In this document: positions 34,112 through 43,282 of the stretch, piece after piece | Layout of the letters: the number at the start of each line of letters is the position of its first letter | Position numbering within the stretch: position 1 is the first letter of the stretch | NCBI RefSeq assembly: GCF_014518425.1 | Contig: NZ_JACVCU010000001.1 | Span: 62,001-126,000 of the forward strand | Reading direction: 5' to 3' | DNA: 64,000 bases | Origin: Terrabacter sp. MAHUQ-38 | GTDB taxonomy: Bacteria; Actinomycetota; Actinomycetes; Actinomycetales; Dermatophilaceae | Notes under the pieces: model-generated | Told to the model about the DNA's origin: nothing | Databases searched by the model: none | The model's input: the letters and a program-made list of their open reading frames with translations, nothing else | Program-made: the position numbers and the translations under genes

Positions 34112-34840
34112 GTGACCCCCAGCGCCCCGCCGCCCCACGTCGTCGACGACCTCGCGCCCGCTGGTGTCCTGCGAGCGTCGATCAACCTCGGCAACCCCGT
34201 CCTCACGACGGGCGACCCGGACGAGCCGGGCGGCGTGACCGTCGACATCGCGCATGCACTCGGCGAGCGCCTGAGCGTGCCGGTCGAGCTGCTCTGCTTC
34301 GACGCCGCGCGCAAGTCCTTCGAGGCCATGGCGACGGGGGCCGCCGACATCTGCTTCCTCGCCATCGAGCCGGCCCGCGAGGCGGAGGTCGCCTTCACCG
34401 AGCCGTACGTCCTCATCGAGGGTGTCTACGTCGTGCCGGGGTCCTCGTCCGTCCGGGAGGTCGCGGACGTCGACCGGGCCGGCGTCCGGATCGGTGTCAA
34501 GACCGGCTCGGCCTACGACCTGTTCCTCACCCGCACCCTCGAGCACGCCACGCTCGTGCGCGGCGACGAGGGCGTCGACGTGTTCGTCGCCGAAGGGCTC
34601 GAGGCGGGGGCCGGGATCCGTGAGCCCGTCACGGCCTTCGCCACCGAGCAGGGCGGCGTTCGCGTCGTCGACGGCGCGTTCATGCAGATCAGGCAGGCGG
34701 TCGGCACGACCCGCTCACGCTCGACGGAGACGGTCACCTTCCTGCGCGACGTCGTCGAGGAGCTCAAGACGAGCGGCTTCATCGCGGACGCCCTCGAGCG
34801 GTCGGGCCAGAACCGGGACCTCGCGGCCCCACCGGCCTGA
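34112..34840 (+). CDS. Amino-acid-type substrate-binding domain protein without signal peptide
   Basis: The 242-residue protein is a periplasmic-binding-protein type II domain: DLAPAGVLRASINLGNPVL at the start, then GVTVDIAHALGERLSVPVEL, AATGAADICFLAIEPAREAEVAFTEPYV and VRIGVKTGSAYDLFL. No signal sequence or lipobox is present, unlike transporter-associated members, so it may act in the cytoplasm as a sensor or binding protein, or as a dehydratase-like enzyme. No permease is adjacent. Its 3' end overlaps the convergent DUF779 gene by 62 bases. Confidence 0.75.
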   Translation: MTPSAPPPHVVDDLAPAGVLRASINLGNPVLTTGDPDEPGGVTVDIAHALGERLSVPVELLCFDAARKSFEAMATGAADICFLAIEPAREAEVAFTEPYVLIEGVYVVPGSSSVREVADVDRAGVRIGVKTGSAYDLFLTRTLEHATLVRGDEGVDVFVAEGLEAGAGIREPVTAFATEQGGVRVVDGAFMQIRQAVGTTRSRSTETVTFLRDVVEELKTSGFIADALERSGQNRDLAAPPA

Positions 34841-35288
34841 GCCTCGGCGCACTGATCCCGAACGCCGCCAGCTCCTCGTCTGTGAGCAACCGCGAGCGGA
34901 TGAGGAACCGGACCCCCTCCGGCGCCTCGGCCGAGAAGCCGCTGCCGCGACCCTTCACGACGTCCACCGTCAGGTACGTGTGCTTCCAGTACTCGTACTG
35001 CGACACCGACATCCAGAACGGCACCGGCTCGTCCAGACCCTCGACCGCCAGGTCACCGAGGTGCACGTCCGCTTCGCTCGTCAGGAACTCGCCGGCCGGG
35101 AAGCACATGGGCGAGCTTCCGTCGCAGCAACCGCCGGACTGGTGGAACATCAGCGGCCCGTGGATCCCGGTGAGGCGGCGGAGCAGGTCCGCCGCCTCAC
35201 CAGTCAGGTCGACCCGGTTGCGGGAAGCCGACGGCTCACCGGGTCGCCCCGTCCCGACGGACGTGAAGTCTGGCCCATGGGAAGGCAC
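34779..35288 (-). CDS. DUF779 protein, aldehyde dehydrogenase companion
   Basis: The 169-residue product has the DUF779 signature: HGPLMFHQSGGCCDGSSPMC (about 43-62) with a cysteine cluster, then a beta-rich domain ending VRFLIRSRLLTDEE. These proteins are almost always encoded next to aldehyde dehydrogenases; a metal-binding or thiol role is suspected. It starts 12 bases after the dehydrogenase stop and so forms an operon with it. The last 30 residues (Pro/Arg/Gly-rich) run over the end of the opposite gene. Confidence 0.88.
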   Translation of the reverse strand: MPSHGPDFTSVGTGRPGEPSASRNRVDLTGEAADLLRRLTGIHGPLMFHQSGGCCDGSSPMCFPAGEFLTSEADVHLGDLAVEGLDEPVPFWMSVSQYEYWKHTYLTVDVVKGRGSGFSAEAPEGVRFLIRSRLLTDEELAAFGISAPRLRPVGPRGPGSGPTARGRPR

Positions 35289-35300
35289 GTCACGTCCCGC

Positions 35301-36824
<1,524 letters not shown>

Positions 36825-36885
36825 GGTGTTTCTCCCAACGTCCTTGGTGGTTCCCTTGCGGGGGTTGGCAGGGACGTTAGGCAGC

Positions 36886-36910
36886 GCAACGTTGCATCCA
36901 CGTTGCGTGG
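36886..36910. promoter_or_regulatory. Palindromic element upstream of the aldehyde dehydrogenase gene
   Basis: GCAACGTTGC (36886-36895) is a perfect palindrome. A second GTTGC unit sits 11 bases further on, inside CCACGTTGCGTGG (36898-36910). The one-turn spacing suggests a dimeric regulator, perhaps the product of the adjacent gene. Confidence 0.5.
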
Positions 36911-37020
36911 CGTCACCGGCAGCCCGCGTATGCCGTGTGGTGGCGTCCCGGCAAACGCCGACGGCGCGTGCCGGGCGGGTGGAAAGAGCCCACTCGACTT
37001 CTCAGGTCGAGGGGGCAGTT

Positions 37021-38298
37021 TCACCCGCTTCCGAGCTCGCGGTCGAGCCGTTGGATCTGGTTCTGCACGAGCGGCATGAGCGGCGAGCCGGGGCCCAGGA
37101 CGCGCGCCTGCGCCCGCCACATCTCGTAGTCGTCGGCGCCGGACGCCGACCGGGTCCACGCCGACATGAGGTCGGCGCGGCCGCTGCGGAGGATCGCCGT
37201 GCGCACGTCGCCCTCGATGCTCTCGCGCAGCCGCACGACGCCCGGGGCCACCGACCGCGGCAGGAGCGGGCCGCGGTAGGCCCGCATCGCGCTCGCGACG
37301 TCGCCTGCCGCGAGGTGGGCCTCGACGCCGAGCCAGTCGCCGGCGAGCCCGGCGACAAGCCGGTAGGGGCGCGACGCGAGCAGGTCGTCGCCGAGCAGGC
37401 TGCGAAGGCGGCCCATCTCGACCCGCAGCGTCGAGGCGCTGCTGTCCTCCTCGTAGAGCAGCACCGCGAGCTCGTCACCCGACAGCCCGCGCGGCGCCGA
37501 GGCCAGGAGCAGCAGGATCTCGCTGTGACGAGGACTGAGCCGTACGGTCTGGCGGCGGCCGCGGCCGTCGTCGATGGTGAGCAGCGTGTCGTTGCGGCCG
37601 AGGGACTCCATGAGGACGGTCAGCCCGCCGGTCGATGGCGCGTCGGTCGCAGGTGCGCCGCGCGCGCTGACCAGCAGCTCGCGGGCGAGCTCCGACTCGG
37701 CCATCCGCGCGGCGGCGCGCACCATGGCCATGGTCTGCGGCACGACGATCTGGTCGCCGCCGGTGATGTCGAGGACGCCGAGGATGCTCTGGTCCGACGG
37801 GTCGTGGATCGTCGTGGCGGCGCAGCTCCAGTGCTGCACGGAGCGCCGGAAGTGCTCGGCCCCGATGACGTTGACTGTGCGGTCGAGGCGGAGGGCAACC
37901 CCGGGCGCGTTGGTGCCGGCGAGCCGCTCGTCCCAGTTGCTGCCCTCGACGAAGCCGATCGACTCGGCGCGGCGGAGCACGCTGGGGGTGCCGCAGACCC
38001 ACAGCAGCTGGCCCGCCGCGTCGGAGACGGCCATGACCGCGTCGCAGTCGCGGGCTGCCTGGCCGAGCACGTCGTCGAGGAGCGGAAAGACTCGAGCGAG
38101 AGGGTGCGCCTCACGGTGGTCGCGCAGGGTGTCGCCCGGCAGCGTGATCGGCGCATCCACCGTGTCGACGTGCACCCCGGCGGCCGCTGACCGCAGCCAC
38201 GAGTCGGCGACGTGGGCGCGGACCCCGCTGCGCCCGGCGTCGGTCTGCGCCTCGGTGTGCGCGCCGGGGTGCGCGTCGGGGTGCGCGTCGGCGGGCAT
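37021..38298 (-). CDS. GAF-domain regulator with C-terminal winged helix (AcoR-like sensor, no AAA domain)
   Basis: From the ATG at 38298 the protein has 425 residues. A His/Asp/Ala repeat at the N-terminus (AHPDAHPGAHTEAQ) precedes an AcoR-type sensory region: VADSWLRSAAAGVHVD, then the GAF-like GFVEGSNWDERLAGTNAPGVAL (about 115-136). The central sigma-54 ATPase of AcoR is absent. The C-terminus has an OmpR-like winged helix (about 250-330; LSPRHSEILLLLASAPRGLSGDELAVLLYEED). Related proteins control acetoin or acetaldehyde dehydrogenases. It faces away from nothing but precedes the dehydrogenase on the same strand, so it is its probable activator. Confidence 0.8.
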   Translation of the reverse strand: MPADAHPDAHPGAHTEAQTDAGRSGVRAHVADSWLRSAAAGVHVDTVDAPITLPGDTLRDHREAHPLARVFPLLDDVLGQAARDCDAVMAVSDAAGQLLWVCGTPSVLRRAESIGFVEGSNWDERLAGTNAPGVALRLDRTVNVIGAEHFRRSVQHWSCAATTIHDPSDQSILGVLDITGGDQIVVPQTMAMVRAAARMAESELARELLVSARGAPATDAPSTGGLTVLMESLGRNDTLLTIDDGRGRRQTVRLSPRHSEILLLLASAPRGLSGDELAVLLYEEDSSASTLRVEMGRLRSLLGDDLLASRPYRLVAGLAGDWLGVEAHLAAGDVASAMRAYRGPLLPRSVAPGVVRLRESIEGDVRTAILRSGRADLMSAWTRSASGADDYEMWRAQARVLGPGSPLMPLVQNQIQRLDRELGSG

Positions 38299-38466
38299 GG
38301 GCTGATTGTGCACGCCGCACGCCACCGGGGCGACAGATCTGCGTGGAACGCCACAGGTGGGCAGAGCGGGGGCAGGTTATCCGGAAAGGGTGGTCAATCA
38401 CCGGAATCAGGCGCACCATGAAGAGAACCCGCCCGCAGGATCCAAGGGAAAGTCCGAGGAGCGACC

Positions 38467-39192
38467 ATGTCACGACGTTCCAGTTTCGTCCCCGACGGTG
38501 TGCCGGTTCTGTCCCGAGGACGCCACCGCAACGCGCGCAAGGGCGCCTGCTTCATGGAGATGGCCTCGTTCCTGGCCGGTGAACGCTGGAGCGACCACCC
38601 GTCGTGCACCCACCCGGTGCTCGCGACGCTCGCTCGCTGCGTCAACGACATGCTCGACGAGACCCACCGGCAGCGGCTCGTGACGATGATCCCCGAGGTC
38701 GTCGGCCTCCACCCGGACGACCGACGTGTCCCGACCGCGCTCGTCCTGACCGCAGCCCGCGCGGCCCTGCCCGTCGCTGCGCAGGAGCGCCAGAACGTCA
38801 TGGCCCTCGCGATCCTCAACGCGGAGGGCATCCTCGCCGAGCAGGACGGCCGCTCCCCCGGTGAGCTCTCGAAGCCCTCCCGGACCGCGCTGGCCACGTC
38901 GCCGGCCGCCGAGCGCTGGGCCCGGATCCACCTGGCTCGTGTCGGGTTCAACCCCGCGACCATGCGCCCGTCGAGCGCCGCCAAGATCGTCGCCCTGGCC
39001 GTAGACGGCATCGCCCGCGCCTGCGTCGACGACCCCGAGGACCGTCTCGTCCAGCTGCTCCGCGACGGCATCGACGCGACGGCGGCCTTCGTGCCGGTCG
39101 CCCCTGCGCCGGTCATCGTCTCCTGGGCCCAGACCGGCACGGTTCACGCAGCCGTCGAACCCACCCGAGGGGCCGGGACGCTCACGCGCTGA
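38467..39192 (+). CDS. Conserved actinobacterial protein of unknown function
   Basis: The 241-residue protein starts at ATG after a GAGGAG site. A conserved-looking N-terminal block (SRGRHRNARKGACFMEMASFLAGERWSDHPSCTHP, about 16-50) contains a Cys/His arrangement that could bind metal. The remainder is helical and Ala/Leu-rich. Similar proteins occur widely in Micrococcales (from memory), with no known function. Confidence 0.75.
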   Translation: MSRRSSFVPDGVPVLSRGRHRNARKGACFMEMASFLAGERWSDHPSCTHPVLATLARCVNDMLDETHRQRLVTMIPEVVGLHPDDRRVPTALVLTAARAALPVAAQERQNVMALAILNAEGILAEQDGRSPGELSKPSRTALATSPAAERWARIHLARVGFNPATMRPSSAAKIVALAVDGIARACVDDPEDRLVQLLRDGIDATAAFVPVAPAPVIVSWAQTGTVHAAVEPTRGAGTLTR

Positions 39193-39216
39193 GCCCCGCG
39201 GTGGCATCCTGACCCG

Positions 39217-40182
39217 ATGCACGCTGCCCACGAGCCCTACGAGACCGGCACCCTCGTCACCGGCGACGGACACGAGGTGCACTGGGAGCAGTCCGGCAAC
39301 CCCGGCGGGACGCCGCTGCTCGTCGTGCACGGCGGCCCGGGTTCGGGAGCCTCATCCTGGTGGACGCAGTTCTGCGACCCTGCGCGCTACCGCGTGGTCC
39401 TCGTCGACCAGCGCGGAGCGGGCCGCAGCCGCCCGCACGCCGGGGACTCCCTGACTGCCCTGCGGCACAACACGACCGCCCACCTCGTCGCCGACTTCGA
39501 GCGGCTCCGCGAGCAGCTCGGCATCGACGCGTGGGTGCTGTTCGGTGGGTCGTGGGGCTCCACGTTGTCGCTCGCGTATGCCGTGACGCATCCCGAGCGG
39601 GTGCGCGCGCTCGTGCTGTGGGCCGTCGTGACGACCCGTCGCCACGAGATCGAGTGGCTGACGCACACGATGGGGCAGGTCTACCCCGCAGAGTTCGATG
39701 CGCTGCTCGCCGCGTTGCCGGTCGATGCCGACCCGGCCAACGTGCCGCTGGCGATGAACCGGCTCCTGCTCGACGACGACGCGGAGGTCGCCGACGCCGC
39801 GGCCGGCGCGTGGTGCGCCTGGGAGGACCGGCTCGCGACGCTCTCCGGCCCGGTACGACGGAGCCAGCGCTACGCGGACCCGCGCTTCCGGCTCGGCTTC
39901 GCCCGGCTCGTCACCCACTACTTCGGGCACCACGCCTTCCTCCCCGACGACGCGATCACCGGTCACCTCGACCTGCTGGCCGAGACCCCGGCGGTCCTCG
40001 TCCGCGGCCGGCTTGACATCGCCTCTCCGCTGCGGGTCGCGCACGAGCTGGCCCGGGCCCTGCCGCTCGCCGAGCTGCACGTGGTCGAGGGCGACCCACA
40101 CGGCCCCGGCAGCGAGGGCGAGCAGATCCTCGTCGACGCCCTCGACCGTCTCGCGGCCGCGCCGGCGCCCGCCGCCCGCTGA
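39217..40182 (+). CDS. pip: Proline iminopeptidase
   Basis: The 321-residue alpha/beta hydrolase has the family motifs: HGGPGSGASSWWTQFCDP (about 38-55), VDQRGAGRSRPH (about 64-75) and the nucleophile elbow GGSWGSTLSLAY (S112). The late region RGRLDIASPLRVAHELARALP provides the acid. It releases N-terminal proline from peptides in the cytoplasm. It begins 24 bases after the previous gene and ends at a bidirectional terminator shared with rpmG. Confidence 0.92.
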   Translation: MHAAHEPYETGTLVTGDGHEVHWEQSGNPGGTPLLVVHGGPGSGASSWWTQFCDPARYRVVLVDQRGAGRSRPHAGDSLTALRHNTTAHLVADFERLREQLGIDAWVLFGGSWGSTLSLAYAVTHPERVRALVLWAVVTTRRHEIEWLTHTMGQVYPAEFDALLAALPVDADPANVPLAMNRLLLDDDAEVADAAAGAWCAWEDRLATLSGPVRRSQRYADPRFRLGFARLVTHYFGHHAFLPDDAITGHLDLLAETPAVLVRGRLDIASPLRVAHELARALPLAELHVVEGDPHGPGSEGEQILVDALDRLAAAPAPAAR

Positions 40183-40222
40183 GCTCACCCGCCCACCCGA
40201 GCGGGGTGCCGGCATACGCCGA

Positions 40223-40248
40223 TGGCCACGTCCGGAGGGACGTGGCCA
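40223..40248. terminator. Bidirectional terminator between pip and rpmG
   Basis: TGGCCACGTCC pairs perfectly with GGACGTGGCCA around a GGAG loop between the convergent genes. Confidence 0.8.
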
Positions 40249-40277
40249 CCGAGGTCACCGGCCGGGAGAGGCCGCGG

Positions 40278-40445
40278 TCAGCGGGTCTCGCGGAAGTCGA
40301 CGTGCTCGCGCGCGACGGGGTCGAACTTGCGCAGGACGAGCCGGTCGGGCTGGGTGCGGCGGTTCTTCGTCGTGACGTAGCTGAACCCGGTGCCGGCGGT
40401 CGACCGCAGGGTGACGACGGGACGTAGGTCAGTTCGCTTGGCCAA
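40278..40445 (-). CDS. rpmG: 50S ribosomal protein L33, cysteine-free paralogue
   Basis: A TTG start preceded by AGGAGA gives 55 residues beginning [20 protein letters not shown] and ending [10 protein letters not shown], the full-length L33. Zinc-binding L33 has two CXXC pairs; this copy has no cysteine at all, so it is the zinc-independent (C-minus) form that replaces the zinc form during zinc starvation in several bacteria. A palindrome resembling a Zur box lies 47 bases upstream. It follows the cysteine dioxygenase gene but probably has its own promoter. Confidence 0.93.
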   Translation of the reverse strand: MAKRTDLRPVVTLRSTAGTGFSYVTTKNRRTQPDRLVLRKFDPVAREHVDFRETR

Positions 40446-40491
40446 GGGACTTCTCCTCTGCTCTCAGGGACGGGCGCTCACTCGTCGAGAC

Positions 40492-40506
40492 TGAGAACCG
40501 TTCTCG
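40492..40506. promoter_or_regulatory. Zur-like operator upstream of the C-minus L33 gene
   Basis: TGAGAACCGTTCTCG contains the perfect palindrome GAGAAC-C-GTTCTC (40493-40505). It fits the general form of actinobacterial Zur boxes (TGAAAACGATTTTCA-like) and sits in the expected promoter position. Repression by zinc-loaded Zur is the expected effect. Confidence 0.55.
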
Positions 40507-40544
40507 CACCGTCGGCATTCCCGCGGCTCTGGGTCCACTTCTGC

Positions 40545-41144
40545 TCAGCGGCTGTTGCCGAGGGGACGGAGCTCGTCGGCATACGACACGGACGTGCGAC
40601 GCAGCACGCCGCTCGCGGTGAGGACGTACTGACCCATGCGCCACAACGGGGGTGAGTAGGCGTGGATGGACACCGACCCGGCAGCGAGGCCGGTGAGGCG
40701 GTGGATGTGCTCGGCACCGAACGAGTACGCGAGTCCCGCCACGACCTCGGTCCGGGCCAGGGGGACGCCGACCGTGAGGTTGTGCTCGACGAGTGCACCC
40801 TCGGCCACGGCGACCGCGCCGGACGAGATGTCGTGGTCGTGCCAGCCGGTGTCGTTGGCTGGTGTCCAGCACAGCACCCAGACATCCACGTGCGCGTCCC
40901 GATGCAGAGAGACGTAATGACGTTCGGTGTCGCTGAACGTCACGTGCCCGGCCCACAGGGCGCGGTCACGGGCGATCCAGGTCGCGAGCTCGAGGAGCTC
41001 CTTCTGGTCGAGGTCGCGTGGGGGAAGGCGGTCCAGCGTGACGCCGGCGGGCACGTCCTCATGCCGCACTGCGGCCTGGGCGGGGAGTCTGTCGAGCTCC
41101 AGACCCGAGGCGTCGGAGGGTGCGACGGGAATGGTCATGGTCAT
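40545..41144 (-). CDS. Cysteine dioxygenase-family cupin
   Basis: From the ATG at 41144, four bases inside the upstream stop, the protein has 199 residues. The cupin iron site is visible: GWHDHDISSGAVAVAEGAL (about 98-116) with two histidines and a later histidine in EHIHRL (about 148-153). The family oxidises cysteine or 3-mercaptopropionate-like thiols to sulfinates. It is coupled to the amidohydrolase and controlled with it by the LacI-type operator. The true thiol substrate may differ from cysteine. Confidence 0.85.
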   Translation of the reverse strand: MTMTIPVAPSDASGLELDRLPAQAAVRHEDVPAGVTLDRLPPRDLDQKELLELATWIARDRALWAGHVTFSDTERHYVSLHRDAHVDVWVLCWTPANDTGWHDHDISSGAVAVAEGALVEHNLTVGVPLARTEVVAGLAYSFGAEHIHRLTGLAAGSVSIHAYSPPLWRMGQYVLTASGVLRRTSVSYADELRPLGNSR

Positions 41145-42139
41145 GGGGTGCCTCCCAGGAGTAGTCGACGCGGGTTGGTGGACTGGATGGACCTGGCGGC
41201 AGCGCGGCCGAGCCCAAGGCCCTCGGCGTCGACGGGCCGGCCGTAAGGCCGGTCGCTGCCGAGGACGATGCCGTCGACACCGAGCACGCGGGTCAGGGCG
41301 TCGATGGCCTGGCGTCCGTAGGACGACGTCTCCACGAAGACCCCGGGGTCGATCCGGCCGACGGCTCCGCCGCGGGCTACGAGGCGTTCGTGGTGTGCGG
41401 GTGCGAGGCCGGCTCCGGCGGCGAAGCAGATCCGCAGGTCCGGCAGGAACGACCGGCCGACCTCCTGCCACGCCCACCAGGCCGCCTGCAGCTGCGTCGT
41501 GTACGCGACGACGGACGGCCACCAGGGAGGCAGTCGACCGGGCTCCTGCAGACCGGCGGGTCCCGGATGGACGAAGACGGGGCGACTCTCGGCCTCGCAC
41601 ACCGCGAGGGTCGGGGCAAGGGTCTCGAGCAGGCTCGGCGTCGCAAGCCAGGTGGCCGGCACCTGGAGGCCGACGAAGTGGGTCTGAAGGTGGTGCTTCA
41701 GCTGGAGCAGGTCGGGGTGCGCGCACGCCACCGACGCCCAGGCCGCGAAGGGTTCAGGCAGGCGGGCCACGCCGTCATGCCAGGCCTCGAGCAGCGGCGC
41801 CCCTTCTTCGGTGGGGAGCGACTCGATGCCGAGGGGCGCCGACAGTGACAGCAGGCAAAGACCCCGGCTGTCGGTTTCGAGGGAGCCCCGCACCCCGAGG
41901 TCGTGGTCGTCGGGATTCACGCGGAGCGGGGCCTCGCCGTCAAGGTGGAGGACCCAGCCCGCGAGCCGCGGCGCAGACCTGCGACGGCGAAGGACCTCGA
42001 CGAGCTCTTCGGGCCACAGGTGTCCGTGCACGTCGATGGTCCGCCCCTCGTCCGTGCTGGCCTCCAGGGCGGTCCTCCACGCAGCGGGCCAGCCTGCCGC
42101 CCTCGCGGCGGGTGCGACCCCTGGTCCGTGCCCGCGCAT
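41141..42139 (-). CDS. Amidohydrolase-family TIM-barrel enzyme
   Basis: The 332-residue product has the amidohydrolase hallmarks IDVHGHLWP (HXH metal motif, about 35-43), PVFVHPGPAG (about 183-192) and GSDRPYGRP (catalytic aspartate, about 296-304). Such enzymes hydrolyse or decarboxylate small ring or amide substrates. The substrate is unknown. A GTG one codon before the chosen ATG is possible; GAGAGGGG supports either. It is the first gene of a two-gene operon with the cysteine dioxygenase-like protein, opposite a LacI regulator. Confidence 0.82.
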   Translation of the reverse strand: MRGHGPGVAPAARAAGWPAAWRTALEASTDEGRTIDVHGHLWPEELVEVLRRRRSAPRLAGWVLHLDGEAPLRVNPDDHDLGVRGSLETDSRGLCLLSLSAPLGIESLPTEEGAPLLEAWHDGVARLPEPFAAWASVACAHPDLLQLKHHLQTHFVGLQVPATWLATPSLLETLAPTLAVCEAESRPVFVHPGPAGLQEPGRLPPWWPSVVAYTTQLQAAWWAWQEVGRSFLPDLRICFAAGAGLAPAHHERLVARGGAVGRIDPGVFVETSSYGRQAIDALTRVLGVDGIVLGSDRPYGRPVDAEGLGLGRAAARSIQSTNPRRLLLGGTP

Positions 42140-42157
42140 CACACCCCTCTCAATGTG

Positions 42158-42197
42158 GTTAAGCGCTTCACTTAATCCCTTCAGTGAATCGCTTAAC
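42158..42197. promoter_or_regulatory. Paired LacI-type operator
   Basis: GTTAAGCGCTTCACT (42158-42172) and AGTGAATCGCTTAAC (42183-42197) are complementary at 14 of 15 positions with a 10-base spacer. Each arm itself contains a TTAAGCG half-site typical of LacI-family operators. It lies between the divergent amidohydrolase and lacI genes and should control both. Confidence 0.8.
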
Positions 42198-42247
42198 CAT
42201 CGGTCGCGTCAAGAGACCGGCGTCCCAGGTTCCGCTAGGTTGACCAC

Positions 42248-43255
42248 GTGAACGAGCGAGAGCGGCGACCGACTCTCAGCGACATAGCTCGCGAGACCGG
42301 GTTGTCGACCGCAGCGGTGTCGTACGCCCTTCGCGGCCTCCACGTGCCGGAGGAGACCCAGACGCGCGTCCGCGAGGCCGCCGAGCGGCTCGGCTACGAG
42401 GTAAACCCGATCGCACGCGCGCTGGCGTCAGGTCGCACGGACACCGTCGGGCTGCTCTGCGGCTCGTTGGACGACAGCTGGCAGCAGGCCGTGGTCGCGG
42501 CCCTCGTCTCCGCGCTGCCGCTGGCCGGGCTCCGGGCGATCATCGTCGACGCGGGATCCGACCCCGAGCACCAGCTCGCCGAGGCCCGCCGCCTGGTCAA
42601 CCAGCGTGTCGACGCCGTCATCGTCATGCCCATCGACCCAGCGGCCGCGGAGTGGCGCGACATCTCGGACGCCGTGCCCGTCATCACGGTCGGCGATGCA
42701 CTGCCTCGTGCTGCCGCGGCCGCGCAGGTCGTCTACGACAACGACTTCGGCGTGCGCGACGGGCTCGTCCACCTCGCCCGACTCGGCCACCGCCACATCG
42801 CCGTCCTCTCGCCCAACGACGTCCACACCCCCGACCGGCCCGCCGAGGACGTCGCCAGGCAGGTCAGCCGAGAGCTCGGGGTCCGCGTCAGCGTGCACAC
42901 GGCCCTGCACGACCTCGACTCAGCCACTGCCACTGCACGCGAGGCGCTCGAGTCCTCCGACCCCCCGACCGCCTTCTTCGGCCTGGCCGACTCGATGGCC
43001 TGGGGCGTGTACGCCGCGGCGGGCGAGCTGGGCCTCACCATCCCCGACGACGTGTCTGTCATCGGCTACGACGACACCCCCGTGTCCCGGCTGCTGCGGC
43101 CGGCCTTGACCACGTATCGCTGGCCGATGGACGAGCTGGTCGAGGCGGTGGTCGGTCGCACTCTCAAGGCCGTCGAGGGCCGGGGCAGGAGCCGGAAGCT
43201 GGTGATCAGCCCGACTCCCGTCCCGCGCGACTCGACGGCTGCCCCCACGGCCTGA
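42248..43255 (+). CDS. LacI-family transcriptional regulator
   Basis: The 335-residue repressor has the LacI N-terminal helix-turn-helix (about 8-30; TLSDIARETGLSTAAVSYALRG), the hinge (about 45-60) and the periplasmic-binding-like effector domain (VGLLCGSLDDSWQQAV; DVSVIGYDDTPVSRLLRPALTTYRWP). It is divergent from the amidohydrolase/cysteine dioxygenase operon and the paired palindrome lies between them, so the inducer is probably a metabolite of that pathway. Confidence 0.93.
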   Translation: MNERERRPTLSDIARETGLSTAAVSYALRGLHVPEETQTRVREAAERLGYEVNPIARALASGRTDTVGLLCGSLDDSWQQAVVAALVSALPLAGLRAIIVDAGSDPEHQLAEARRLVNQRVDAVIVMPIDPAAAEWRDISDAVPVITVGDALPRAAAAAQVVYDNDFGVRDGLVHLARLGHRHIAVLSPNDVHTPDRPAEDVARQVSRELGVRVSVHTALHDLDSATATAREALESSDPPTAFFGLADSMAWGVYAAAGELGLTIPDDVSVIGYDDTPVSRLLRPALTTYRWPMDELVEAVVGRTLKAVEGRGRSRKLVISPTPVPRDSTAAPTA

Positions 43256-43282
43256 TCCCGACGGAGGCGGGGTCGCCGGCGA

